Assembly (NCBI GenBank): GCA_964444795.1
Contig: CAYUIQ010000247.1
Span: forward strand, 1-12,936
From: JABMRP01 sp964444795
GTDB lineage: Bacteria > Planctomycetota > Planctomycetia > Pirellulales > Thermoguttaceae
Reading direction: 5' to 3'
Length of the DNA: 12,936 nucleotides
Below are positions 7,573 to 12,936 of the stretch, piece after piece. The position numbers and the translations under genes are program-made. The notes below the pieces were generated by a model. That model ran no database searches. It saw only the letters and a program-made list of their open reading frames with translations, and was not told the DNA's origin. Position 1 is the stretch's first letter; each line of letters begins with the position of its first letter.

Positions 7573-7652
7573 AAAAAGGGGGACTGGCTCCGAGCAGAAG
7601 CCGCTCTGTCCCAACGAATACGCATGCTAGCGAGGTGCCTGTCCCCCTTTTT
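7573..7652. repeat. 80-bp inverted-repeat element between kdsC and the LptC-like gene
   Basis: Arms at 7573-7591 and 7634-7652 pair at 17 of 19 positions, around a 42-base centre that contains a smaller GAGC...GCTC stem. Each outer arm ends in five A or T, so on either strand the folded stem would be followed by a T-run, like a bidirectional intrinsic terminator with an oversized loop. The element starts eight bases beyond the kdsC stop and ends 53 bases before the LptC-like start. It could end or attenuate transcription between them. The arm motifs (GGGGACTGGCTCC / GGTGCCTGTCCCC) resemble dispersed planctomycete repeats as I remember them; that is not verified here. Confidence 0.65.
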
Positions 7653-7659
7653 TAACCAG

Positions 7660-8193
7660 TTAACGGGACGCATGTTCCTGGATCAAGTCGTCCCACAGTC
7701 GCTGTGCCTTCAGAATCAACTCGATCGTCTCGCGGACGGCCCCCTGGCCGCCGGCCAGCACGGTCACGTAGTCGGCCGTCTGGCGGAGTTCGTCACAAGC
7801 GTCGGCTACCGCCACGCCCAGCCCGACCGTCTCGACAACGGCCAGATCGGGCAGGTCGTCGCCGATGTAACAGACCTGTCCCGGTTGCAGACCGAACTCA
7901 TCGAGGATCTGTTGCATGGCCGTCAGCTTGTCGCGCGTGCCCTGGCGAACCAGCTCGATGCCCAATTCGGCCGCCCGGGTCTTCACGATGTGTGAACTGC
8001 GCGAAGTGATCAGCCCGAACCGGTAGCCGGCCTTCTGCCAGAGTTTCACCCCCACGCCGTCGCGCACGTGGAATCGCTTCGACTCGATGCCCTGGTTGTC
8101 GAAAACGATTCGCCCGTCGGTCAGTACGCCGTCGACGTCGGAAAGAATCAATTCGATCGCCTGGTATCGTGGATCGGCGGTTGGGTTGCTCAT
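7660..8193 (-). CDS. kdsC: 3-deoxy-D-manno-octulosonate 8-phosphate phosphatase
   Basis: A 177-residue HAD-superfamily phosphatase of the KdsC type (usual length 170-190). It hydrolyses Kdo-8-phosphate to Kdo for lipopolysaccharide, in the cytoplasm. Motif I is DVDGVLTDG (19-27) with nucleophile D19 and acid/base D21. Motif II is LITSRSS (61-67), where many relatives have TGR. Motif III lysine K89 lies in QGTRDK (84-89). Motif IV is GDDLPD (111-116), with D112 and D116 as Mg ligands. There is no cap domain, as expected of a tetrameric C0 enzyme. It follows kdsD by 90 bases on the same strand, and the pairing with an arabinose-5-phosphate isomerase makes the assignment firm. No clear Shine-Dalgarno precedes the ATG at 8193. 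Confidence 0.93.
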   Translation of the reverse strand: MSNPTADPRYQAIELILSDVDGVLTDGRIVFDNQGIESKRFHVRDGVGVKLWQKAGYRFGLITSRSSHIVKTRAAELGIELVRQGTRDKLTAMQQILDEFGLQPGQVCYIGDDLPDLAVVETVGLGVAVADACDELRQTADYVTVLAGGQGAVRETIELILKAQRLWDDLIQEHASR

Positions 8194-8283
8194 AAGCCGG
8201 CAAATGACCGTGAAAAGGACGATGCTACTTGAGGTCTGTTTCCATTTACGTTATCGGGTGCGATTCGGTTCGCCAGACACACC

Positions 8284-9351
8284 TTACGCCGCCGGCGGCA
8301 CGTTTTCGCCCCGGCCATCGGGCTCCGACTCGCTACGATCGGAAAAGTCGGCCGGCATCAGCCCGACGACGTCGGTTACGTCGAGAAGCCCCAGCGGCTT
8401 GCCGGCCTGATCGACCACGGGCAGTTCGCTGATCTTTCGCTCGGCCATGACGGCCACGGCGTCGGTCATCATCGAGCCGATCTCGACCGAACGCGGACCG
8501 TCGGTCATGACCCGGCCGATGGGGCCGTCCAACTCGCGGTCGCGCCGTTCCTCGAACATCCGCGCCAGATCGCTGTCGGTGAAAAGTCCCCGCAGCTTGT
8601 CTTGCTCGTCGATCAGCATGATCGCGCCGGTGCGTCGTCCCGGCTTGCCGGCGGCCACGAAGACCTCGCGCACCGTGTCGCGGACCGAGGCCAGGCGGCA
8701 TTGCTCCAGCGGCCGCATGCAGTGTTCCACCTTGCTCAGCTTTCGCCCGAGGCTTCCGCCGGGATGAAATCGGGCGAAATCCTCGCGGCGGAAGTTCCGC
8801 ATCTTGCTGGTCACCAAGGCCAGCGCGTCGCCCACGGCCAGCATCGCCGTGGTGCTCGTACTAGGAGCCAGTCCCAACGCACACGCCTCGGTGAGCGGCC
8901 CCAGGGCCACCGTCACCGTCGCCCGTCGGGCCAGCGTCGAATCGCCACGGCCGGTGATGGCCACGATGGGAACCCCCATCTCGGCCAGCGACGGCAGCAG
9001 CCGCACAACCTCCTCGGTTTCGCCGCTTTGCGAAAGGACCAGCATCACGTCGCCGGGGTCGATGCGGCCCAGATCGCCATGCACGGCCTCGGCCGGATGC
9101 AGGCAATGGCTTCGCGTGCCGGTCGACCCGAGCGTGGCCATGATTTTCTGCCCCACCAGCCCCGCCTTGCCCATCCCGGAGACGATCACACTCCCCCGGC
9201 AATGCAGCAGATATTCCACGGCCCGGCAGAATTGCCGATCCAACCGCCCAGCCACTTGCGCAAGCGTCCGGCTTTCCAGTTCAATAATTTCCCGCGCGTA
9301 GCGGAGTTGTTCAAACGCGCTAAGCGACCCCGACCGGGCAGCAACTTCCAT
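8284..9351 (-). CDS. kdsD: Arabinose-5-phosphate isomerase, KpsF/GutQ/KdsD family
   Basis: A 355-residue enzyme converting ribulose-5-phosphate to arabinose-5-phosphate, the first committed precursor of Kdo. The SIS domain spans about 45-180 with GMGKAG (59-64; Ala where most relatives have Ser), TRSHCLHPAEAVHGDLG (79-95), LSQSGETEE (106-114) and LAPSTSTTAMLAVGDALA (161-178). RFHPGGSLGRKL (194-205) completes the active site. Two CBS domains follow (about 210-270 and 277-335), the second ending in ISELPVVDQAGKPLGLLDVTDVV. The frame is open to an ATG at 9441, but a promoter lies between 9408 and 9436, so the later ATG at 9351, with purine-rich sequence before it, is preferred; family alignment also begins near there. 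It is the first gene of the LPS unit. Confidence 0.92.
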   Translation of the reverse strand: MEVAARSGSLSAFEQLRYAREIIELESRTLAQVAGRLDRQFCRAVEYLLHCRGSVIVSGMGKAGLVGQKIMATLGSTGTRSHCLHPAEAVHGDLGRIDPGDVMLVLSQSGETEEVVRLLPSLAEMGVPIVAITGRGDSTLARRATVTVALGPLTEACALGLAPSTSTTAMLAVGDALALVTSKMRNFRREDFARFHPGGSLGRKLSKVEHCMRPLEQCRLASVRDTVREVFVAAGKPGRRTGAIMLIDEQDKLRGLFTDSDLARMFEERRDRELDGPIGRVMTDGPRSVEIGSMMTDAVAVMAERKISELPVVDQAGKPLGLLDVTDVVGLMPADFSDRSESEPDGRGENVPPAA

Positions 9352-9407
9352 GCTCTTCGCCTCGTCTTCCTTGACGGTTGGCGTGATGAGAGACCTCGAC
9401 GGGGTGA

Positions 9408-9436
9408 ATTGTAGCGAGTCGAGGAAATCGGGGCAA
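9408..9436 (-). promoter_or_regulatory. Sigma70-like promoter of kdsD
   Basis: On the minus strand, TTGCCC (9431-9436, four of six) and TACAAT (9408-9413, five of six) are separated by 17 bases. They lie about 55 bases upstream of the preferred kdsD start and just inside the alternative upstream start, which would therefore not be transcribed from here. Confidence 0.5.
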
Positions 9437-9730
9437 TGCAAGATGGGGAAGGTGCTGGGAGTGGGTGGACTGGGACTTGTGGGGAATCACTGGCGTCTCG
9501 CCAGCGCTTCTTCAGCCGCCCCCTCGTCAACTCGACGGTTTCCCGGATGGGGGGTGCCGAAATGTCATTCGGTGCTTTGCGGGCCGATAAGTCGCTTGAC
9601 GGCAACCGGTGCAAGTGCATCTACCCCGTTGTGCCCCCACGACTTGCGCGTTACGATCACCTTCGTGGGGTAGGGCGTATCGTGCAGCGGCGCGCCTCAT
9701 TGGCAAATTGGGGGTGCGCGATAGACATTA

Positions 9731-9739
9731 GTTATCTGG
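9731..9739 (+). repeat. Cassette-core-like site, left partner
   Basis: GTTATCTGG is the exact reverse complement of CCAGATAAC at 10195-10203. Together they bracket the zinc-ribbon gene. The orientation (GTT before the gene, AAC after it) is that of integron core sites GTTRRRY and RYYYAAC, but the second R position is T rather than a purine, so the match is imperfect. Confidence 0.35.
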
Positions 9740-9757
9740 CTAGAGGCTGACCCGAAC

Positions 9758-10168
9758 GTGAACGACTCACAATTGAAGTCACAGATCCTCGACTACAGCA
9801 AAAAAAATGCGTATGTCGCTGAACACTTTGCTGCCCCAAAATGCGCACACTGTGATTGTGACACGTTTACCGTAGTCATGAATGAAAACGAGGGTGTGGC
9901 TGCTCGCATCTGCACATCATGCAAAGCGGAACACGGCATTGGAGACAGCGACGAGTTCATTGATGATGTCGATGAGGTCTACCCAATTGAATGTACTTGC
10001 GGCGCAAACGAATTCCGAATCATTGCCGGTGTTGCCCTTTACCAAGCCACCGAGGATGTTCGTTGGTTCTATCTCGGTTGCGAATGTGTTGAATGTGGCT
10101 TATCAGGCGTATATGGCGACTGGAAGAATGAGTTTAGCGGGTATCGGGCTCTCTTGGATAACGTGTAA
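9758..10168 (+). CDS. Ten-cysteine zinc-ribbon-like orphan protein
   Basis: A 136-residue cytoplasmic protein that I do not recognise. Cysteines fall in four clusters: C29/C32/C34, C52/C55, C79/C81 and C108/C110/C113. This suggests two successive zinc ribbons, each made of two paired knuckles (CAHC with CTSC, then CTC with CVEC). The linker between them is acidic (DSDEFIDDVDEV, 63-74). The GTG at 9758 is the only reasonable start: the frame opens after a TAG at 9722-9724 with no ATG before, AGAGG lies 11 bases upstream, and the first internal ATG would lose the first cysteine pair. GC content is about 48% over 240 bases counted by hand, well below kdsD, and the strand is opposite, so it is probably acquired. 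A nucleic-acid-binding or immunity-like role is possible but unsupported. Confidence 0.65.
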   Translation: MNDSQLKSQILDYSKKNAYVAEHFAAPKCAHCDCDTFTVVMNENEGVAARICTSCKAEHGIGDSDEFIDDVDEVYPIECTCGANEFRIIAGVALYQATEDVRWFYLGCECVECGLSGVYGDWKNEFSGYRALLDNV

Positions 10169-10194
10169 TCCGAATCCACACGATTTCCCGAACT

Positions 10195-10283
10195 CCAGAT
10201 AACAACCGCAACCACCGGAACACGCAATCCGGCGGAATCTGAAAACAACGTCACCCGCGCGTGCCCGGTGATGCTGGACGTCT
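10195..10283 (+). repeat. attC-like imperfect palindrome behind the zinc-ribbon gene
   Basis: It begins with CCAGATAAC (10195-10203, right partner of 9731-9739). A two-part stem follows: CACCGG (10213-10218) pairs with CCGGTG (10265-10270), and CACGC (10221-10225) pairs with GCGTG (10259-10263), with two unpaired bases on one side and one on the other. That unequal double stem is what attC sites show. The expected closing core is weak: GACGTCT at 10277-10283 keeps only four of seven bases of GTTATCT. The 89-base length is within the attC range. It could instead be an ordinary 3' hairpin. Confidence 0.4.
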
Positions 10284-10294
10284 TGCGAAGACAA

Positions 10295-10747
10295 ATGAAG
10301 ATACCACTGCGTTCGTTTACCATCTTGAGTTTGGTATTCCTGGCGTCATGTTCGCCGTCGGTGCTTGAGGAGCATTTGTCGGGGCTCGAGGACCGTAAGA
10401 CGGGTACGATTACTTCGTCTCAGACCTTCGGCATCCGAAACTTCACCGTGATTCGAGTAGATCCAAATGGCAATGAAGTACATGTTGATTGGAAGGGCTT
10501 CAATGTGAAAACCGGCAATGCCTCCGAAGTTCCCTTTGAAGAGATCTGGCTCTCGACTGGGGCAGAACAGTATCTTGTTTCCGACAGAGAGGTGGGAAAC
10601 AACCAGCTTATTGTGAACGGGAGACTCTATCAGTTCAACGGCCAATCGGAGCAGTTGCTCATTCGCTTCGGGTCAGGTGTTTCGGTTGAGCCTGGTGGAG
10701 ACTACCAGTCAGCAGTGAAACAGTATGACGTCGATTTCTCTCCGTGA
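10295..10747 (+). CDS. Small hypothetical lipoprotein
   Basis: A 150-residue protein with a type II signal: MKIPLRS, hydrophobic stretch to FLASC, lipobox Leu16-Ala-Ser-Cys19. The mature part has no recognised domain. It looks all-beta (FTVIRVDPNGNEVHVDWKGF, EIWLSTGAEQYLV, QLIVNGRLYQF, QLLIRFGSG). The frame is open to an ATG at 10268, but that lies within the attC-like stem; ATG 10295 gives the canonical signal and is preferred. Base composition is low, like the gene before it. It follows that gene by 126 bases and is followed by a 163-base gap carrying another palindrome, so it looks like an independent cassette-type unit. Function unknown; outer or inner membrane anchoring is inferred. Confidence 0.62.
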   Translation: MKIPLRSFTILSLVFLASCSPSVLEEHLSGLEDRKTGTITSSQTFGIRNFTVIRVDPNGNEVHVDWKGFNVKTGNASEVPFEEIWLSTGAEQYLVSDREVGNNQLIVNGRLYQFNGQSEQLLIRFGSGVSVEPGGDYQSAVKQYDVDFSP

Positions 10748-10829
10748 AGAAAAGCAAAAGGGGCAGGCATCATCCCAGTTCGGGAAACACTACCCTCCCC
10801 CGGCGCGTTCTGATACAACACCCAACAGT

Positions 10830-10878
10830 ACCTAACACCCCACGCCGCGGCTTCGCGCGACACTCCGCGGCTGGTGTT
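10830..10878 (+). repeat. Second imperfect palindrome, between the lipoprotein and WGR-like genes
   Basis: AACACC (10834-10839) pairs with GGTGTT (10873-10878), and GCCGCGG (10844-10850) pairs with CCGCGGC (10865-10871). Four unpaired bases lie on the left and one on the right. The left end reads ACCTAAC (10830-10836), an exact RYYYAAC. The right end is GTTCAAC (10876-10882), which breaks GTTRRRY at one position. The total is about 50 bases, short for an attC site. An alternative is a terminator for the lipoprotein gene, though no T-run follows directly. Confidence 0.4.
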
Positions 10879-10910
10879 CAACGACATTTTGCACAAAAGC
10901 CACGCCGCTC

Positions 10911-11447
10911 ATGCTTAAGCTCTACAAACGCACCGAGAGACAAACACTTTACTGGGAAGCGTGGGATGCTGGGAATCGCGCTGTCACGATACATTGGGGC
11001 ACACTTGGAGAAACCGGACGCAATAAGAATGTTCGGATCCCAAAAGGCGAATCCGCTGACACCGTAATTGCTGGCCAAAGCGAAGAACAGCGATCCAGCG
11101 GCTACGAAGAAATCGACGTCGAAGACCATTTGCAGATCATCGTCCAATTCAAGACCGGAGACGTTTGGGGCGATACTGGCGACTTGGACAAACGCCACAG
11201 CGTGGAAGACATTCTCAACGAATGCTTGGGATGGACGGGCAATGGCCATTGCGATGGTGGTGACATCGGCAGTGGTACAGTCAATGCATTTTCGTTTGTC
11301 GTCGATCCATATCTCGCAAGAGATGCTATTGTCGCCGCGCTCACAAGAAACGAACTGATCGACGGTGCAATCATCGCAATCGACAGTGAAGACGATTACG
11401 ACGTGTTGTGGCCCGAGGATTTCCAGGGCGAATTTTCGATCCTGTAA
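10911..11447 (+). CDS. Hypothetical protein with WGR-like N-terminus
   Basis: A 178-residue cytoplasmic protein. Residues 1-70 resemble a WGR domain: YWEAWDAG (14-21), VTIHWGTLGETGR (25-37, where the Trp-Gly-Arg signature is Trp-Gly-Thr), a segment like the 'sxexA' helix (GESADTVIAGQSEEQ), and GYEEID at 64-69. Residues 75-178 are a second, unrecognised acidic alpha/beta domain, with LGWTGNGHCDGGDIGSGTVNAF (106-127) and a terminal YDVLWPEDF. WGR domains bind DNA ends in PARPs and are found with bacterial MolR-type proteins; a solitary one with an orphan tail has no defined role. Start 10911 has no clear Shine-Dalgarno. GC is about 55% in two lines counted, between the low island and the housekeeping genes. 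Confidence 0.65.
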   Translation: MLKLYKRTERQTLYWEAWDAGNRAVTIHWGTLGETGRNKNVRIPKGESADTVIAGQSEEQRSSGYEEIDVEDHLQIIVQFKTGDVWGDTGDLDKRHSVEDILNECLGWTGNGHCDGGDIGSGTVNAFSFVVDPYLARDAIVAALTRNELIDGAIIAIDSEDDYDVLWPEDFQGEFSIL

Positions 11448-11462
11448 GTAGGTAGCAGGTAC

Positions 11463-11480
11463 GGTGCGTCAAGACGCACC
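11463..11480. repeat. Short perfect palindrome preceded by GTAG, REP-like
   Basis: GGTGCGTC and GACGCACC flank an AA centre, giving an 8-bp inverted repeat 16 bases behind the WGR-like stop. GTAGGTAG lies just upstream at 11447-11454. Repetitive extragenic palindromes moved by REP-associated tyrosine transposases carry a GTAG beside a hairpin, so this could be one; it may also simply end the upstream transcript. Confidence 0.4.
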
Positions 11481-11493
11481 AAATGAGCGGATT

Positions 11494-11553
11494 ATGTCTG
11501 AATACCAGTACGGCGAGAGACGACTGCTCAATAGCGTCGAAGGGAAGCCATGA
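11494..11553 (+). CDS. Possible 19-codon leader ORF coupled to fic
   Basis: An ATG at 11494 opens a 19-residue frame, MSEYQYGERRLLNSVEGKP, whose TGA overlaps the fic ATG as ATGA. Such overlap is typical of translational coupling. The purine-rich GAAGGGAAG inside the frame is the fic ribosome binding site. It may be a leader peptide, the remnant of a truncated partner gene, or chance. Its own start has only a weak GAG upstream. No similarity is recognised. Confidence 0.3.
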   Translation: MSEYQYGERRLLNSVEGKP

Positions 11554-12683
11554 ACCTCAAAGATTTCAAGGCCGGGCGTCACGTGCAACAGTACGAATAC
11601 CGGAGTTTCTCTCCGGCGTTGGTCAATCATGCCTGGACCTGGAACGCGCCGGATCTCAACACGCTGCTGGAATCCGCGGCGCAAGCTCTCGCGGAACTCA
11701 ACGCCTATTCACTGATCGTCCCCGACGTGGACATGTTCATTCAGATGCACGTGGTCAAGGAGGCCAATACATCGAGTCGGATCGAGGGCACCCAGACCGA
11801 AATGGACGAGGTGATCCAGCCAAAAGAATTCGTGGCGCCCGAACATCGGAATGATTGGCAGGAAGTGCAAAACTACATCCGAGCCATGAATCGGGCGATT
11901 GAAGACTTGGAACGGTTGCCGTTGTCGAACCGTTTGCTTCGGGACACGCACCGCATCTTGCTGGATGGGGTGCGAGGTGAAGCCAAGACGCGCGGGCGGT
12001 TCCGAGTCAGCCAGAATTGGATTGGTGGTAGCGGTCCTTCCGACGCCTTCTTTGTACCGCCTCACCATGAGGAGGTGGGCGAATTGACGGGGGACTTGGA
12101 GAAGTTTTGGCACAACGAGACGATCCACGTCCCACACCTGATCCGCGTCGCCATCGCCCATTACCAGTTTGAGACGATCCATCCCTTCCTTGACGGCAAC
12201 GGACGAATCGGACGGCTACTGATCACGCTCTACCTGGTGAGCAAAGGCGTGCTGAAGAAACCAACGTTCTACCTCTCGGCGTATATGGAGAAACACAAGG
12301 AAGCATATTACGACGCACTGACCCGCGTGCGCACCGATGACGATTTGGAGGGGTGGATTCGGTTCTTTCTCCGCGCTACCCTGGAGACGGCGAGGAACGG
12401 CAGGGCGGCTTTCGAGGGGATCTTGCAGCTACGAACCGAAGTGGAGGCACTCACACTCTCGTTGGGGCAACGTGCGGAGAATGCCCGCAAGCTGCTCAAC
12501 CGGCTCTATGAGAAATCCATGATTACGCCCGGAGAAGCGGCGGAATTGCTCGGAGTGACTCACCAGACGGCCAGCCTGTTGATCCACAAATTTGAGGAGC
12601 TGAACATCCTGGAGAAGGCATGGAAGACCGAGCGGAGCCAAGTGTATGTCTTCTGGCGGTATTTGAAATTGTTCATGGAGTAA
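11550..12683 (+). CDS. fic: Fic family protein, class II (AMP-transferase-like)
   Basis: A 377-residue Fic protein. The core carries the complete active-site motif HPFLDGNGRIGR (211-222) with catalytic H211, so AMPylation of a target hydroxyl is expected. The N-terminal region holds SSRIEG (75-80), matching the inhibitory helix consensus [ST]xxxE[GN]; E79 should block the ATP site, which defines class II, self-inhibited in cis. GPSDAFFVPPHHEEV (162-176) is the target-docking flap region. Residues from about 315 to 355 form a winged-helix fold (TPGEAAELLGVTHQTASLLIHKFEELNIL), often seen in chromosomal Fic proteins and suggesting DNA binding or autoregulation. The start has a good GAAGGGAAG site. 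GC is near 60%, unlike the small genes before it. No separate antitoxin gene is seen. Target unknown. Confidence 0.93.
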   Translation: MNLKDFKAGRHVQQYEYRSFSPALVNHAWTWNAPDLNTLLESAAQALAELNAYSLIVPDVDMFIQMHVVKEANTSSRIEGTQTEMDEVIQPKEFVAPEHRNDWQEVQNYIRAMNRAIEDLERLPLSNRLLRDTHRILLDGVRGEAKTRGRFRVSQNWIGGSGPSDAFFVPPHHEEVGELTGDLEKFWHNETIHVPHLIRVAIAHYQFETIHPFLDGNGRIGRLLITLYLVSKGVLKKPTFYLSAYMEKHKEAYYDALTRVRTDDDLEGWIRFFLRATLETARNGRAAFEGILQLRTEVEALTLSLGQRAENARKLLNRLYEKSMITPGEAAELLGVTHQTASLLIHKFEELNILEKAWKTERSQVYVFWRYLKLFME

Positions 12684-12936
12684 TGCAAAGAAAAGAGCCA
12701 AAGTTTACATAAGCATGTCAAAATGTAAGTAAATCGCGTAAGTCTTTACATTTCGACGGGATTGCGCTGAATTTGGACGTGGTTTTCCAGATTGCCAGGT
12801 GGGGCGTGGCCCCTTGATGGCGGGGCAGTGCGGGCGTGGTGGCACTGGCTGTTTCTTCGGGAAACGAAAAAAGGGTCAGAACCGAATGGCACTTCCATAG
12901 TCCAGGTAACGACTTACGATCGTGCGCCGTTTCGGG
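12684..12936. other. Non-coding right end of the window
   Basis: No gene is recognisable. An AT-rich block with short repeats follows fic (12704-12753). Further on are two small stems, GGGGC-GTG-GCCCC at 12801-12813 and CAGTGC/GCACTG at 12826-12847, without T-runs. The last 80 bases include AAAAAAGGGTCAGAACCG, which may be the edge of a mobile element continuing outside the window; this cannot be decided here. Confidence 0.4.
12704..12753. repeat. AT-rich repeat block behind fic
   Basis: TTTACAT occurs at 12704-12710 and 12745-12751. AAATGTAA (12721-12728) is inverted as TTACATTT (12746-12753). GTAAGT occurs at 12725-12730 and 12738-12743, a 13-base period. The arrangement resembles an operator or a repeat end rather than coding sequence. 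Confidence 0.5.

Larger units (their letters stand above)
9352..9757. other. Divergent intergenic region between kdsD and the accessory island
   Basis: About 400 bases without a convincing gene. The left part holds the kdsD leader and promoter on the minus strand. At 9635-9642 and 9663-9670 an 8-bp inverted repeat (CCCCACGA / TCGTGGGG) forms a stem, and CTACCCC at 9621-9627 could compete for the same right arm (GGGGTAG, 9667-9673). The right end carries GTTATCTGG at 9731-9739, the left member of an inverted pair bracketing the next gene. Confidence 0.45.

Noticed and set aside
5699..7573. A 624-codon open frame on the plus strand opposite the LptC-like gene.
   Set aside because: It is antisense to a gene with a membrane anchor and family-like phrases. 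Its translation has no signal, domain or start site, and long antisense frames are common at this GC content.
9350..9750. Two overlapping plus-strand frames of about 105 codons in the gap before the zinc-ribbon gene.
   Set aside because: They cover the kdsD promoter, have no ribosome binding site or domain, and read as random sequence.
12860..12936. The left end of an insertion sequence.
   Set aside because: No transposase or paired terminal repeat is visible, and the resemblance of the sequence near 12870 to known element ends is only from memory.
1..12936. CRISPR arrays, tRNA or rRNA genes.
   Set aside because: No regularly spaced repeats, cloverleaf-like sequence or conserved rRNA segments were seen on either strand.

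Overview
The window looks like a chromosomal piece of a Gram-negative, high-GC planctomycete, probably of the Pirellulales type. The sequence supports this in several ways: a LamG protein with a PEP-CTERM sorting tail, a Tat-exported TIM-barrel sugar isomerase beside a secreted ThuA-domain protein, Kdo/LPS-assembly genes, and several palindromic intergenic repeats, one of them with the 'TAACCCGAAGCG' look I associate with planctomycete genomes. The organism assignment is inference.

Layout. Positions 12-9351 hold seven genes, all on the minus strand. In transcription order they are kdsD (arabinose-5-phosphate isomerase), kdsC (Kdo-8-phosphate phosphatase), a 1077-residue membrane-anchored LptC/LptA(OstA)-like protein, a ThuA-domain protein, a Tat-signal sugar phosphate isomerase/epimerase-like protein, a LamG PEP-CTERM protein and a short lipoate-protein-ligase-like protein. 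Good sigma70-like promoters can be placed before kdsD (9408-9436) and before the ThuA gene (4198-4226). Structured repeats sit at 825-867, 2048-2089, 2151-2204 and 7573-7652, mostly just behind stop codons.

The first three genes repeat the order kdsD-kdsC-lptC-lptA known from proteobacterial LPS operons. Here the LptC and LptA roles appear to be taken by one very large protein, and no lptB ATPase follows in the window. The ThuA and isomerase genes form a second unit that looks like carbohydrate processing outside the cytoplasm.

From about 9.7 to 11.5 kb the strand switches to plus and the base composition drops: about 48% GC by hand count over 240 bases of the first gene, against about 65% in kdsD. 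Three small orphan genes lie here: a ten-cysteine zinc-ribbon-like protein, a lipoprotein, and a protein with a WGR-like N-terminus. They are separated by imperfect palindromes. The first gene is bracketed by GTTATCTGG and CCAGATAAC in the orientation expected of integron cassette core sites. This is the best candidate for something undescribed: a cassette-like accessory island next to a housekeeping operon.

The right end (11494-12683) carries a class II Fic AMP-transferase-like gene, preceded by a 19-codon open frame whose stop overlaps the fic start. The last 250 bases hold short repeats but no recognisable gene.
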